A stretch of DNA of 39,391 nucleotides from Thermomonas sp. (GTDB taxonomy: Bacteria > Pseudomonadota > Gammaproteobacteria > Xanthomonadales > Xanthomonadaceae), in the NCBI RefSeq assembly GCF_019104945.1, contig NZ_JAHRWW010000016.1, forward strand, positions 1 to 39,391, in the 5' to 3' direction. Of this stretch, positions 8,707 to 17,423 are shown in pieces. Position 1 is the first letter of the stretch. Every line of letters begins with the position of its first letter. A program made the translations under genes and the position numbers. Below the pieces are notes generated by a model. It saw only the letters and a list, made by a program, of their open reading frames with translations, was not told the origin of the DNA and searched no databases.

Positions 8707-9420
8707 ATGAACAGTTCTTCGCTACAGTCTTCATGTCACGCAGGTGCTGCGGTGGCAGACGACGCTTCGCGTGAACGCGAGTTCACCCGCGCCGCAAGCC
8801 ACGAGCTGCGCACGCCGCTCACGGTGATCCGGGTGGCGAGTGATTTGATCGAACACGATCCGGGGTTATCGGAAGCGTCCAAGCGCTCGCTGGCGCGTAT
8901 TCAAGACGCCGTTTCTGGGATGGAGGCCATCATTGATGCGCTGCTGCTGCTCGCGCGCGGTGAGCGTTGTGCGATGGAGGCTGAGCATTTTTCGGTGCGC
9001 GAACTGGTAGAGCAAGAGCTTGCGCATGTACGACCATTGCTGGAGCACAAACAACTCAAGTTGGATGTAAAACTAGATGCAGCGCCCGTGCTGCATGCGC
9101 CGCCCTGTGTATTGCGGGTGATGCTGGGCAATTTATTGAATAATGCGGCGCGGTTTACCGATGCGGGCGAAGTGCGGGTGCGCCTTGGCAGCGATCGGCT
9201 CAGCGTTGAAGACACCGGCATTGGCATGGATGCAGCAACGTTGGCGCGCGCCTGCGAGCCGTTTTACCGCGGCGAGAGCGAGCAGGGCGTGGGGCCGGGG
9301 CTGGGTCTTGCGATTGCGCACCGGCTGGGGCAGCGCTGCGGTTGGCCGCTGCAGCTACAAAGCGCGCCGGGACAGGGCACTTGCGCCAGCATCCTGTTTG
9401 GGGATGCCATCCGGGACTGA
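8707..9420 (+). CDS. Short soluble histidine kinase without sensor or membrane domain
   Basis: Only 237 residues long, it begins almost directly with the HisKA dimerisation helix: His32 (8800-8802) in ASHELRTPLTV. The HATPase follows with N-box LGNLLNNAARFTDAGEV, G1 VEDTGIGMD, F-box CEPFYRG and G2 GPGLGLAIAHRLG. Usual partners of OmpR regulators have two membrane helices and a periplasmic or HAMP region (over 400 residues). Here nothing hydrophobic precedes the H-box, and the regulator gene ends 4 bases before the start, so no upstream sensor exon is hidden in the same frame. It is probably cytosolic and needs another protein for signal input, or it is a 5'-deleted kinase that still has an intact core. 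Confidence 0.87.
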   Translation: MNSSSLQSSCHAGAAVADDASREREFTRAASHELRTPLTVIRVASDLIEHDPGLSEASKRSLARIQDAVSGMEAIIDALLLLARGERCAMEAEHFSVRELVEQELAHVRPLLEHKQLKLDVKLDAAPVLHAPPCVLRVMLGNLLNNAARFTDAGEVRVRLGSDRLSVEDTGIGMDAATLARACEPFYRGESEQGVGPGLGLAIAHRLGQRCGWPLQLQSAPGQGTCASILFGDAIRD

Positions 9421-9521
9421 TGGCACGGTTATAGCGAGGGTTGAACGGCTAGCATGCGGCAGCTGTCAACCGAATGCGCAGACGCGCGTTCTCCTATTCA
9501 ACCTGTCTATTTGAAGTCCGC

Positions 9522-11084
9522 ATGAGCCAGCCACGCCCTACGACAAGCACATTTCCCCTGCGCAAGCTGGGTACCGCCGCCGCAATCGTGATTGTGCTCG
9601 CCGGAGCAGGTTACTACTGGAAGCAGCGAAGCCAGGCTGAGGCCGACGGCGGTTACCGTACCGAAGCGGTGCAGCGTGGCGATATTCGCGTGGCCATTTC
9701 TTCCACCGGTACGCTCAGCGCGATCTCAACAGTGACGGTGGGCAGCCAGATTTCAGGGCAGGTCACCGATATTTTGGTGGACTTCAACTCGCCGGTGAAA
9801 AAAGGCGATGTACTGGCGCGGATCGATCCTTCCACCTACCAAGCCCAGCTTGAGCAAGGCAATGCGCAGATCGCCAATGCCCAAGCACAGCTGCGGCAGG
9901 CACAGGCGACCTTGCAAAACGCGACGTTGGACTACAAGCGCAAGCAAGAGTTGTCGGCACAAAAACTTATTGCGCGCAGCGATCTAGACGTTTCGCGCGC
10001 CTCTTTTGAGCAGGCACAGGCACAGGTTAATGCCGCGCAGGCATCGATTCGTTCGCAAATGGCGTCTTTGAAAAATACCGAAGTCAATATCAATCGTGCG
10101 GTGATTCGTTCACCCGTCGATGGCGTGGTATTGACCCGCAAAATTGAGCCGGGCCAAACCGTGGCCGCCAACTTTTCGGCGCCAGAACTGTTCACCATTG
10201 CCGAAGATCTTTCAAAAATGAAGATCGAACTGGCGGTGGACGAGTCGGATATTGGCCAAGTGAAGGTGGGCCAATCGGTGAGTTTCACCGCCGATGCATT
10301 TGCCGGGCGCCAATTCAAAGGTAAGGTGGAGCAGGTGCGTATGGCCGCAACCACCACCAATAACGTAGTGACGTATCCGGTTATTGTGACCGTGGATAAC
10401 AGCGATGGCACGCTGCTGCCGGGGCTGACCGTGAACGCGGAAATTGAAGTCAGCAAACGCGATAACGTGCTGAAATTAGGCAATGCCGCGCTGCGCTTTA
10501 AGCCGGCTGAAGGCTCAGCGTTGGCCGATATGCAGCCAGAGGGCATGGGTGGGCCGCAAAATGGCGGGCGCAGCAATCAAAATTCGGGCGAAGACCTGCA
10601 GCGTTTAGCTGGGAGCATGGGCCTCAATGCACAGCAAAAAGCCGCGTTTGATACGGCCATGGCTGAGCTTAAAAAGCAGCAAGAAGAGCGTGCAGCCAAG
10701 TGGCAGGAAGCGGCGAAACAGCAGCAAAACGGTGGCAACCGTTTGATGGGCGGCGGCATGCGCTTTGGACCGCGCAGCGGTGGCGGTGGGGATGCGGCGA
10801 TGATGGCGCAGATGCGCGCCCGCATGCGTGACCGGATGAATCAGCAGTTCGCAGGTTTCGTTGCAACGCTTGATGAGAGCCAGCGCGCTACGTGGGCAGA
10901 AGGCTTGGATGCGCAGCTCAACGCCAAACGCGTGGTGGTCTATAAGTTAAGCAACGGTAAGCCGGAAGTGGTGATGGCGAAGCTGGGGGCAAGCGATGGC
11001 AGCACCACCGAAGTGTCGGGCAGCAATATCAAGGAAGGCGATCTGATTATTTCCGGCGAGCGCTCTGCCGCGGGAGGCAAGTAA
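9522..11084 (+). CDS. macA: MacA-like periplasmic adaptor subunit (HlyD/RND family) with an extra internal segment
   Basis: This is a membrane-fusion protein of a tripartite MacAB-type exporter. It has one N-terminal membrane anchor (about residues 14-30), a barrel-sandwich domain beginning TVGSQISGQVTDILVD, a coiled-coil hairpin (about residues 95-175, Gln/Ala-rich), and beta-barrel and membrane-proximal parts. At 520 residues it is about 150 longer than E. coli MacA. The excess is a Gly/Gln/Met-rich insert (about 10507-10926) containing two amphipathic stretches, placed between NAALRFKP and the final KRVVVYKLSNGKP strand. The ATG at 9522 was preferred over an in-frame start at 9474 because the membrane anchor and conserved region follow it at normal distance. 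It overlaps the ATPase gene by one base. A TolC-like outer-membrane partner is not in the window. Confidence 0.88.
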   Translation: MSQPRPTTSTFPLRKLGTAAAIVIVLAGAGYYWKQRSQAEADGGYRTEAVQRGDIRVAISSTGTLSAISTVTVGSQISGQVTDILVDFNSPVKKGDVLARIDPSTYQAQLEQGNAQIANAQAQLRQAQATLQNATLDYKRKQELSAQKLIARSDLDVSRASFEQAQAQVNAAQASIRSQMASLKNTEVNINRAVIRSPVDGVVLTRKIEPGQTVAANFSAPELFTIAEDLSKMKIELAVDESDIGQVKVGQSVSFTADAFAGRQFKGKVEQVRMAATTTNNVVTYPVIVTVDNSDGTLLPGLTVNAEIEVSKRDNVLKLGNAALRFKPAEGSALADMQPEGMGGPQNGGRSNQNSGEDLQRLAGSMGLNAQQKAAFDTAMAELKKQQEERAAKWQEAAKQQQNGGNRLMGGGMRFGPRSGGGGDAAMMAQMRARMRDRMNQQFAGFVATLDESQRATWAEGLDAQLNAKRVVVYKLSNGKPEVVMAKLGASDGSTTEVSGSNIKEGDLIISGERSAAGGK

Positions 11085-11794
11085 TGAGCGCAGCCGACGC
11101 GGTGCCGGTGATTCTCACCCGCCGGCTGGGGAAGGTGTATGCCGAAGGTACAGAAGCCGAAGTGGTGGCGCTTAAGGGCGTGGATCTGCGGATTGATCGC
11201 GGCGAATTTGTGGCCATCATGGGGCCGTCTGGCTCCGGTAAATCCACCTTGATGAACCTCTTGGGCTGCTTGGATAAGCCAACGGCGGGGAGCTATGAAT
11301 GCGACGGTGTGGATGTTTCTACACTGGACGCAGAGGCGCTGGCGCAGCTGCGCCGCGAGAAAATCGGTTTCGTATTCCAAGGCTTTCATCTGCTGCCACG
11401 CATGGACGCCACCGATAACGTGGCGATGCCGATGGGCTATGCGCAAATCCCGCCACACGAACGGCGGCGGCGTGCGCTGGCTGCACTAGAAGCCGTTGGG
11501 CTGGGAGGGCGTGCCGATCACCGGCCAAATGAGCTATCGGGTGGCCAGCAGCAGCGCGTCGCGATTGCGCGCGCACTGGTCAACCATCCGCCCATTTTGC
11601 TGGCCGACGAGCCCACCGGTGCGCTGGACAGCAAGACCGGCGAAGAAATTTTGAGCCTATTTAAGCGCCTGCGTGATGACGGGCATACCGTAATTTTGAT
11701 CACCCACGATGCCCACGTTGCGGCCCATGCGGATCGCACCTATGTGATGCGCGATGGTGAATTGCACGCCGAAACAGACGCGGAGGCCGCATGA
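11084..11794 (+). CDS. MacB-type ABC transporter ATP-binding subunit (LolD/FtsE-like)
   Basis: This 236-residue ABC ATPase of the MacB/LolD subfamily has Walker A GPSGSGKST (near residue 47), a Q-loop in IGFVFQGFHLLP, signature LSGGQQQR, Walker B ILLADEPTGALD and switch His in LITHD. It powers the adjacent FtsX-like permease. In E. coli MacB the ATPase and permease are fused, while here they are separate genes joined by an ATGA overlap. GGAGG lies just upstream of the start, within the end of macA. Likely substrates of such systems are peptides, lipoproteins, heme precursors or macrolides, and the sequence does not decide which. Confidence 0.93.
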   Translation: MSAADAVPVILTRRLGKVYAEGTEAEVVALKGVDLRIDRGEFVAIMGPSGSGKSTLMNLLGCLDKPTAGSYECDGVDVSTLDAEALAQLRREKIGFVFQGFHLLPRMDATDNVAMPMGYAQIPPHERRRRALAALEAVGLGGRADHRPNELSGGQQQRVAIARALVNHPPILLADEPTGALDSKTGEEILSLFKRLRDDGHTVILITHDAHVAAHADRTYVMRDGELHAETDAEAA

Positions 11795-13026
11795 ATTTCT
11801 CTGATATTTTGCGCACCGCTTTTTTTGCCTTGCGCGGCAACTGGATGCGCAGCGCACTCACCTCGCTGGGCGTCATTATCGGTATCGCAGCGGTTATTGT
11901 GATGGTGTCGATTGGCCAAGGAACGCAGGCCGAAATCGACAAAATGGTGTCGGGGCTTGGCTCGCAGCGGCTCGACATCATGAGCTTTGGCGGCATGGGG
12001 CCGGGCGGTGCGCGCATGGCCCAAGGCAGCCGCTGGACATTGAATGACGGCGATGTGGAAGCCATTCGCAACGAAGTGCCGGAAGTGCAATACGTAGCGG
12101 GTTCGCTGCGCGGTGGTACACAGGTGGTGTTTGCCGAAAACAATGCCTCAACCCAATGGCAGGGCGTGGAGCCCGACTGGTTTGCGATCAATGACTGGAA
12201 GATCGCGCAGGGGCAAGGTTTTGATGCTTCCGATTACGGCGGCAATGCCAAGCCGGTGATCATCGGTGAGACTGTACGCAAAACGCTGTTTGGTGATGAA
12301 AGCGGGATCGGGCAAACCATCCGCCTCGGCCGTGTGCCGTTCACCGTGGTGGGCGTGCTGGGCGAAAAGGGGCAGGGCGGGTTTGGCCAAGACCAAGACG
12401 ATATTGTCGTCGTACCGCTGGAGGCCGCGCGTCGGCGCCTTTCTAATTCACAGGGAATGCCGCCAGGCGCTGTGCAGGGAATTGCGGTGGGTGTGGACGA
12501 TGCGCGCAACCTCGCCAGCGCACAGTCGGAAATTGAAGGCCTGCTGCGCCAGCGGCATAAGATCGACCCCGGCGCAGACGATGATTTCGCGGTACGCAAT
12601 ATCAGCCAGATTGTGGCCACGCGCACCGCAACCACCAACCTGATGTCCAAATTGCTGGGTGCAGTGGCCGGGATCTGCCTGATCATTGGCGGTATCGGCA
12701 TTATGAATATCATGCTGGTGTCGGTCACCGAGCGCATCAAAGAAATCGGGCTGCGCATGGCAGTGGGCGCAGGCCCGCGTGATGTGCGGCGGCAATTTTT
12801 GGCCGAAGCCATGCTGATTTCGCTGATTGGTGGCGTCATCGGGATCGCGATTGGCGTGGTAGGGGCCCTCTTGGTGAGCAAGTTCGGTGACCTGCCGGTA
12901 CAGCTCAATGCCAAGGTAGTGCTATTGGCTGCGACGTTCTCGATCTGCACGGGGCTGTTTTTTGGCTACTACCCGGCGCGTAAGGCCAGCTTGCTCGATC
13001 CGATCGAAGCGCTGCGCGCGCAATAA
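11791..13026 (+). CDS. macB: MacB-like ABC transporter permease (FtsX family)
   Basis: The 411-residue protein has the MacB core topology. The first membrane helix (about residues 20-45) is followed by a large periplasmic domain (MacB_PCD, about 50-270), then the FtsX domain with three helices near 285-310, 335-360 and 370-400. Motifs include GGIGIMNIMLVSVTERIKEIGLRMAVGA and a C-terminal YYPARKASLLDPIEALR, both characteristic of MacB-type mechanotransmission permeases. It forms the complex with the upstream ATPase and MacA-like adaptor. The three genes overlap and are one operon, possibly continuing from the two-component pair after a 100-base gap. Confidence 0.93.
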   Translation: MNFSDILRTAFFALRGNWMRSALTSLGVIIGIAAVIVMVSIGQGTQAEIDKMVSGLGSQRLDIMSFGGMGPGGARMAQGSRWTLNDGDVEAIRNEVPEVQYVAGSLRGGTQVVFAENNASTQWQGVEPDWFAINDWKIAQGQGFDASDYGGNAKPVIIGETVRKTLFGDESGIGQTIRLGRVPFTVVGVLGEKGQGGFGQDQDDIVVVPLEAARRRLSNSQGMPPGAVQGIAVGVDDARNLASAQSEIEGLLRQRHKIDPGADDDFAVRNISQIVATRTATTNLMSKLLGAVAGICLIIGGIGIMNIMLVSVTERIKEIGLRMAVGAGPRDVRRQFLAEAMLISLIGGVIGIAIGVVGALLVSKFGDLPVQLNAKVVLLAATFSICTGLFFGYYPARKASLLDPIEALRAQ

Positions 13027-13045
13027 GCAAAATTTCCGGTCTTTG

Positions 13046-13064
13046 CGGCTCCTTAACGGAGCCG
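13046..13064 (+). terminator. Stem-loop after the mac operon
   Basis: A perfect 7-base-pair inverted repeat (CGGCTCC / GGAGCCG) with a TTAAC loop lies about 20 bases after the macB stop. No run of T follows it, so it could be a weak terminator, an mRNA-stabilising hairpin or an operator. Confidence 0.35.
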
Positions 13065-13163
13065 TAGGCGGGGGTTGTGGCAAAATGCCGCTTGGACTCC
13101 CAAAAACGAACGACTGGATGCCTCACGTAGCCCCTTTGCCGCCCCGTTGCCGAGTGCTTGGGC

Positions 13164-13544
13164 ATGGCTGATTTGTACGGACATACCCCGCGCGGGCCGA
13201 TGGGCGTGCTGCGTGCGGCGCGCTGGTCGCTGCAGGGGCTGCGTGCCGCTTGGTTGCATGAATCGTCGTTTCGCTTAGAGGTTTGCCTGTTCCTCGTACT
13301 GGGCCCGTTAGGCTGGTATCTGGGGGGCACCGGCGTTGAGCGCGTGCTGCTGATCGGCAGCTGCCTGCTGGTGATGGCGATGGAATTGATGAACTCGTCC
13401 ATGGAAGCGGTGGTGGAACGCTTTGGCAACGAGCGCCACGAATTAGTCGGGCGTGCCAAAGATATGGGATCAGCGGCAGTATTTATGCTGATGATGAATG
13501 TGGTGCTGGTGTGGGCGGTATTGTTACTTCCGCGCTGGCTGTAA
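13164..13544 (+). CDS. dgkA: Diacylglycerol kinase DgkA
   Basis: This small trimeric inner-membrane kinase phosphorylates diacylglycerol to phosphatidate, recycling lipid from membrane-derived glucan and LPS modification. It has 126 residues (E. coli 122) with three hydrophobic helices. The catalytic region ELMNSSMEAVVERF...HELVGRAKDMGSAAV is intact, with Glu74 and Glu81 at the same spacing of 7 as E. coli Glu69 and Glu76. The ATG at 13164 was chosen over an upstream TTG at 13158. About 137 bases separate it from macB, leaving room for its own promoter. terC follows after 33 bases. Confidence 0.93.
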   Translation: MADLYGHTPRGPMGVLRAARWSLQGLRAAWLHESSFRLEVCLFLVLGPLGWYLGGTGVERVLLIGSCLLVMAMELMNSSMEAVVERFGNERHELVGRAKDMGSAAVFMLMMNVVLVWAVLLLPRWL

Positions 13545-13577
13545 TCCACGCATAACGCGTGTATCGACGAGACTGAA

Positions 13578-14327
13578 ATGGATCTGAGTTTTCTTGCTTC
13601 ACCCGACGCTTGGCTAACTTTGGTAACGCTGAGCGCACTTGAAATTGTGCTAGGGATCGACAACCTAGTCTTTATTTCCATTGCCGTGGGGCGCTTGCCG
13701 GAGCACCAGCGTCCGCTGGCACGCAAACTGGGTATCGCGGTGGCCTGTGTCACCCGCATCCTGCTGCTGGTGACCTTGGCGCACTTGGCGCGCATGCACA
13801 AAGACCTATTTGTGATTGGCGGCATGGGCATTTCCATCCGCGACCTTGTGCTGATTATCGGTGGCTTGTTCTTGCTGATTAAGGGCACGATGGAAATACG
13901 CGACCTGATCAATGGCGGAGAAGACGAAGACCCGCGTACCACCAAAGCATCTGCCGCCTTTGGCATGGTCATTGCGCAGATCGCGGTGATCGACATCGTG
14001 TTCTCACTGGACTCGGTGATTACCGCCGTGGGTATCGCCGAGCATGTGCCGATTATGGTCTTCGCAATTTTGGCGGCCGTCGCCATCATGCTGCTGGCGG
14101 CTAACCCGCTGGGTACGTTCATCGACGCCAACCCAACGGTGAAGATGCTGGCGCTGGCCTTTATCTTGCTAGTGGGCGCAGTGCTGGTGCTGGATGGTTT
14201 TGAAGTCCACGTGGCCAAGCCCTACATCTATTTCGCCATGGGCTTCTCGGTGATGGTGGAATGGCTGAATCTGCTGATGCGGCGCAAAGCGCAGGCGCAT
14301 AAAGTACCCGGCACGGGCGAGTGGTGA
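13578..14327 (+). CDS. TerC/Alx-family integral membrane protein
   Basis: This 249-residue polytopic membrane protein of the TerC family has the two family signatures: EIVLGIDNLVFISI in the first half and DIVFSLDSVITAVG in the second, each carrying acidic residues in the membrane thought to bind metal. The two halves are pseudo-repeats of three or four helices. TerC-like proteins are linked to manganese export, tellurite resistance and metalation of secreted enzymes. The short YgdQ-like subgroup fits the length best. The stop is 8 bases before lgt, so co-transcription is likely. Only 33 bases lie upstream, too few for a manganese riboswitch. The specific ion is not determinable here. Confidence 0.88.
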   Translation: MDLSFLASPDAWLTLVTLSALEIVLGIDNLVFISIAVGRLPEHQRPLARKLGIAVACVTRILLLVTLAHLARMHKDLFVIGGMGISIRDLVLIIGGLFLLIKGTMEIRDLINGGEDEDPRTTKASAAFGMVIAQIAVIDIVFSLDSVITAVGIAEHVPIMVFAILAAVAIMLLAANPLGTFIDANPTVKMLALAFILLVGAVLVLDGFEVHVAKPYIYFAMGFSVMVEWLNLLMRRKAQAHKVPGTGEW

Positions 14328-14335
14328 GATAGCCA

Positions 14336-15217
14336 ATGCCGATTCTTCATCACATCAATCCGGTTGCGGTGTCACTGGGGCCGCTCCAAGTCCACTGGTA
14401 CGGTTTGATGTACCTGCTGGGCTTTGCCGTGGCGTGGTGGTTGGGTACCCGCCGCGTGCGCGCGGGGCGCTTGCCGGGAGTGAGTGATAACGCGTTCGGT
14501 GACCTGATGTTTTACGCCATGCTTGGCGTCGTGTTGGGCGGGCGCATCGGCTACATGCTGTTTTATAGCTTTGGCGAGTTTGTTCACAACCCGCTGCTGC
14601 TGTTTCGTGTGTGGGAAGGCGGGATGAGCTTCCACGGTGGCCTGCTGGGCGTGCTGATCGCCATTGGCTGGTGGTCACGCAGGCAAAAGCTGCACTTCTT
14701 CGACACGGTCGATTTCATCGCTCCGCTGGTGCCTGCAGGGCTTGGGTTTGGTCGCCTTGGCAATTACATCGGCGGCGAGTTGTGGGGCAAGCAGACCCAA
14801 GGCACGCTGTTTGATGGTTGGGGCGTGATCTTCCCGCGTGCACTGCCAGAGCCGTTCGCGTCGATGGATGCTGCCACCTTGCGCAGCTATTTCGAAAGCG
14901 GCGCACTAAACGCATTTGCGCGGCACCCGTCACAGCTGTATCAGGCCGCGCTGGAAGGCTTGGTGATGTTTTGCGTGCTGGTTTGGTATTCGCGCACGCC
15001 GCGCCCGCGCTATGCGGTGTCAGGTCTGTTTGCGCTGCTGTACGGCTGCTTCCGCTTTTTAGTGGAGTTTGTGCGTGAACCCGATGCGCAGCTGGGCTAT
15101 CTCGCTTTTGGCTGGCTGACGATGGGGCAAGTGCTCAGTACGCCGCTGATTCTGCTGGGGCTGTTTTGGCTGTGGAAATCGCGCAGTGCACCTACCCTGC
15201 AGCCGGAAGCGCGCTGA
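14336..15217 (+). CDS. lgt: Prolipoprotein diacylglyceryl transferase Lgt
   Basis: This is an inner-membrane enzyme that transfers diacylglycerol from phosphatidylglycerol to the lipobox Cys of prolipoproteins, the first step of lipoprotein maturation. It has 293 residues (E. coli 291) and seven predicted helices. The Lgt signature [13 protein letters not shown] is at about residues 138-150, the essential His lies in SFHGGLLGV, and the Arg/Glu residues of the [12 protein letters not shown] segment are present. The stop TGA shares one base with the thyA ATG (TGATG), a coupling also found in other proteobacteria. Confidence 0.96.
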   Translation: MPILHHINPVAVSLGPLQVHWYGLMYLLGFAVAWWLGTRRVRAGRLPGVSDNAFGDLMFYAMLGVVLGGRIGYMLFYSFGEFVHNPLLLFRVWEGGMSFHGGLLGVLIAIGWWSRRQKLHFFDTVDFIAPLVPAGLGFGRLGNYIGGELWGKQTQGTLFDGWGVIFPRALPEPFASMDAATLRSYFESGALNAFARHPSQLYQAALEGLVMFCVLVWYSRTPRPRYAVSGLFALLYGCFRFLVEFVREPDAQLGYLAFGWLTMGQVLSTPLILLGLFWLWKSRSAPTLQPEAR

Positions 15218-16011
15218 TGCAGCAATATCTTGAACTGCTGCGGCATGTGTTAGAACACGGCACCGAGAAGGCAGACCGCACCGGCACCGGTACCCGCAGC
15301 GTGTTTGGCTGGCAGATGCGCTTCGATTTGGCGCAGGGCTTTCCGCTGGTGACCACCAAAAAATTGCACCTGCGCTCGATCATCCACGAGCTGCTGTGGT
15401 TCTTGCAGGGCAGTACCAATATCGCCTATCTCAAAGCCCATAACGTTAGTATTTGGGACGAGTGGGCCGATGCCAACGGCGAGCTTGGCCCGGTATATGG
15501 CAAGCAGTGGCGCAGCTGGGAAGGCGCGAATGGGGAGACCTTCGACCAAATCCAGTGGGTGATCGACGAGATCAAGCGCAACCCTGATTCGCGGCGTTTG
15601 ATCGTGTCGGCATGGAACGTGGCGGATCTGCCGCAGATGGCGCTGATGCCCTGCCATAGCTTGTTTCAGTTTTATGTGGCCGATGGCAAGCTGAGTTGTC
15701 AGCTGTATCAACGCAGCGGCGATATTTTCCTTGGCGTGCCATTCAATATCGCCAGCTACGCACTACTAACGCATATGGTGGCGCAGGTCTGCGGGCTGGG
15801 TGTGGGCGATTTTGTGCACACGCTGGGTGATGCGCATTTGTATTCCAATCATTTTGAGCAGGCACGCGAACAGCTAATGCGCACGCCGCGTGCGTTACCT
15901 ACGCTGCGCTTGAACCCTAACGTGCAAGACGTATTGGGTTTTCGTTTTGAAGATATCGCGATCGACGGCTACGATCCCTACCCCGCGATCAAGGCTCCGG
16001 TGGCGGTGTAA
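15217..16011 (+). CDS. thyA: Thymidylate synthase ThyA
   Basis: It converts dUMP to dTMP using methylene-tetrahydrofolate, releasing dihydrofolate for the next gene product, FolA, to reduce. It has 264 residues, identical in length to E. coli ThyA, with catalytic Cys146 in [12 protein letters not shown], the folate/dUMP loop [11 protein letters not shown], and the C-terminal segment ending IKAPVAV. The start at 15217 (TGATG with lgt) gives this canonical length, whereas the frame could be extended upstream only through lgt. It is separated from folA by 3 bases. Cytosolic homodimer. Confidence 0.98.
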   Translation: MQQYLELLRHVLEHGTEKADRTGTGTRSVFGWQMRFDLAQGFPLVTTKKLHLRSIIHELLWFLQGSTNIAYLKAHNVSIWDEWADANGELGPVYGKQWRSWEGANGETFDQIQWVIDEIKRNPDSRRLIVSAWNVADLPQMALMPCHSLFQFYVADGKLSCQLYQRSGDIFLGVPFNIASYALLTHMVAQVCGLGVGDFVHTLGDAHLYSNHFEQAREQLMRTPRALPTLRLNPNVQDVLGFRFEDIAIDGYDPYPAIKAPVAV

Positions 16012-16014
16012 GCC

Positions 16015-16506
16015 ATGCAGGTCTCGCTGATTGCCGCACTGGATCGTCACTTCGCCATCGGCAAGGGCAACGCATTACCGTGGCATTTGCCCGATGACCT
16101 GAAGCACTTCAAAGCACTGACGCTGGGCAAGCCGGTGCTGATGGGGCGCAAAACTGCGCAGTCACTGGGCCGCGCGCTGCCGAAGCGACGTAATCTGGTG
16201 CTGACGCGCAGCGGTGAGGTGCCGTTTGCGGGGATGGAGCCGGTGGCCTCGCTGGATGCTGCGCTCGCGCTGGCACAGAGCGACGGGCCTGAGCTGTGCG
16301 TGATCGGCGGCGGCGAGGTGTATGCGCTGACGCTCGCCGTTGCAACGCGGCTCTACCTTACCCATGTGGATACGGTGGTAGAAGGTGCGGATGCGTTTTT
16401 CCCGCAGTTTGATGGCCATGCGTGGTGCGAGCGGACGCGTGTAGCGCATCCCGCCGATGCGACACACGCGTTTGCGTTCGACTTTGTGGATTACGAACGA
16501 GGCTGA
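16015..16506 (+). CDS. folA: Dihydrofolate reductase FolA
   Basis: This is a 163-residue type I DHFR, the NADPH-dependent step that regenerates tetrahydrofolate after thymidylate synthesis. Family landmarks are the N-terminal strand VSLIAALDRHFAIG with LPWHLPDDLKHF (acidic active-site Asp near residue 27), the cofactor loop GKPVLMGRKTAQSLG, and CVIGGGEVYAL. It lies directly behind thyA, a logical metabolic pair. Its 3' end overlaps the convergent apaH gene by 16 bases. Length is normal for the family (E. coli 159). Confidence 0.96.
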   Translation: MQVSLIAALDRHFAIGKGNALPWHLPDDLKHFKALTLGKPVLMGRKTAQSLGRALPKRRNLVLTRSGEVPFAGMEPVASLDAALALAQSDGPELCVIGGGEVYALTLAVATRLYLTHVDTVVEGADAFFPQFDGHAWCERTRVAHPADATHAFAFDFVDYERG

Positions 16507-17414
16507 TCGTTTGGACGTGTGTCGCCGTGCCGACGGTGGCCATGCGGGTGCGGGTGTTTGGGCTTGGCCGGGCGCTGCTTCGGTGTGGGTGCGGGAACGT
16601 CACGGCCGGGAACCTGCACAAAATTGAGGTGTTCGCCGTCGAGCTGGAGCGCAGTGAGTTTGCCGCTCCACACGGCCCCGGTGTCGATCGCGTGGACGCC
16701 GTGGCCAATAAACAGCCCCAGCGTGCTCCAATGGCCGCAGACAATTTTAAGGTCACGGGCAGCATGGCCAGGTACGGAGAACCACGGGTACAGGCCGGGC
16801 GGTTGTGTGCCAGGCGCACCTTTATGATCGAACGCAATGCGGCCGCGCGGACTGCAATAGCGCATGCGGGTAAAGATATTGATGATGGCGCGTTCGCGCT
16901 CGATCCCGCCGAGGCGCGGCGACCACTCCGGGCCATCGCCATACATATTTTTCAGCAGCTTGCGGTAGTTGTCGCCGTGCAGCCGGGCTTCCACTTCGCG
17001 CGCGTGTTTTTCTGCAAGTTGGGTGGTCCATTTCGGCGCCAGCCCCGCGTGTACCATCATCCAGCCTAGCTGACGGTCGGCGTGCACCAGTGGGCGCGTG
17101 CGCAGCCACGTGAGTAGCTCGTGGGCGTCATCGGCAAACAGCACGCCCTGAAGGTCTGGATTGACGCGGCGCTTTTCGTCGGCGCTGCGTTCGGCCACCG
17201 CCAGCAGCGATAGATCATGATTGCCCAGCACTACGTTGCTGACATCACGCAGCGAATGCACGAGGCGCAGCGTTTCAACCGATTGCCCGCCGCGGTTGAC
17301 GAGATCGCCACAAAACCACAGGCGATCCACGGCGGGATCAAAGCGAATTTTCTCCAGCAACCGCTGGGTGACGTCGTAGCACCCCTGCAGGTCGCCGATT
17401 GCCCAAACTGCCAT
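16491..17414 (-). CDS. apaH: Symmetrical bis(5'-nucleosyl)-tetraphosphatase ApaH
   Basis: ApaH hydrolyses Ap4A and related alarmones to ADP and removes Np4 RNA caps. The metallophosphatase motifs are in order: GDLQGC, WFCGDLVNRGGQS, LGNHDLSLL, and a later H in VHAGLAPKW and CGHWS. It has 307 residues against 280 in E. coli. The extra length is a C-terminal tail rich in His, Pro, Arg and Lys (about the last 35 residues), ending inside the 3' end of folA on the other strand. It follows apaG after 9 bases, in the well-known ksgA-apaG-apaH operon. Confidence 0.95.
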   Translation of the reverse strand: MAVWAIGDLQGCYDVTQRLLEKIRFDPAVDRLWFCGDLVNRGGQSVETLRLVHSLRDVSNVVLGNHDLSLLAVAERSADEKRRVNPDLQGVLFADDAHELLTWLRTRPLVHADRQLGWMMVHAGLAPKWTTQLAEKHAREVEARLHGDNYRKLLKNMYGDGPEWSPRLGGIERERAIINIFTRMRYCSPRGRIAFDHKGAPGTQPPGLYPWFSVPGHAARDLKIVCGHWSTLGLFIGHGVHAIDTGAVWSGKLTALQLDGEHLNFVQVPGRDVPAPTPKQRPAKPKHPHPHGHRRHGDTRPNDQPRS

Positions 17415-17423
17415 CTCTCGATC

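Noticed and set aside
9421-9521. Inverted GGTTGA / TCAACC pair before macA as an operator for the adjacent response regulator
   Set aside because: The arms are only six bases with a 21-base spacer, and no direct repeat typical of OmpR-family sites was found. It is too weak to call.
13545-13577. Manganese (yybP-ykoY) riboswitch before the TerC-family gene
   Set aside because: Only 33 bases separate it from dgkA, far too short for the aptamer, and no matching helices are visible.
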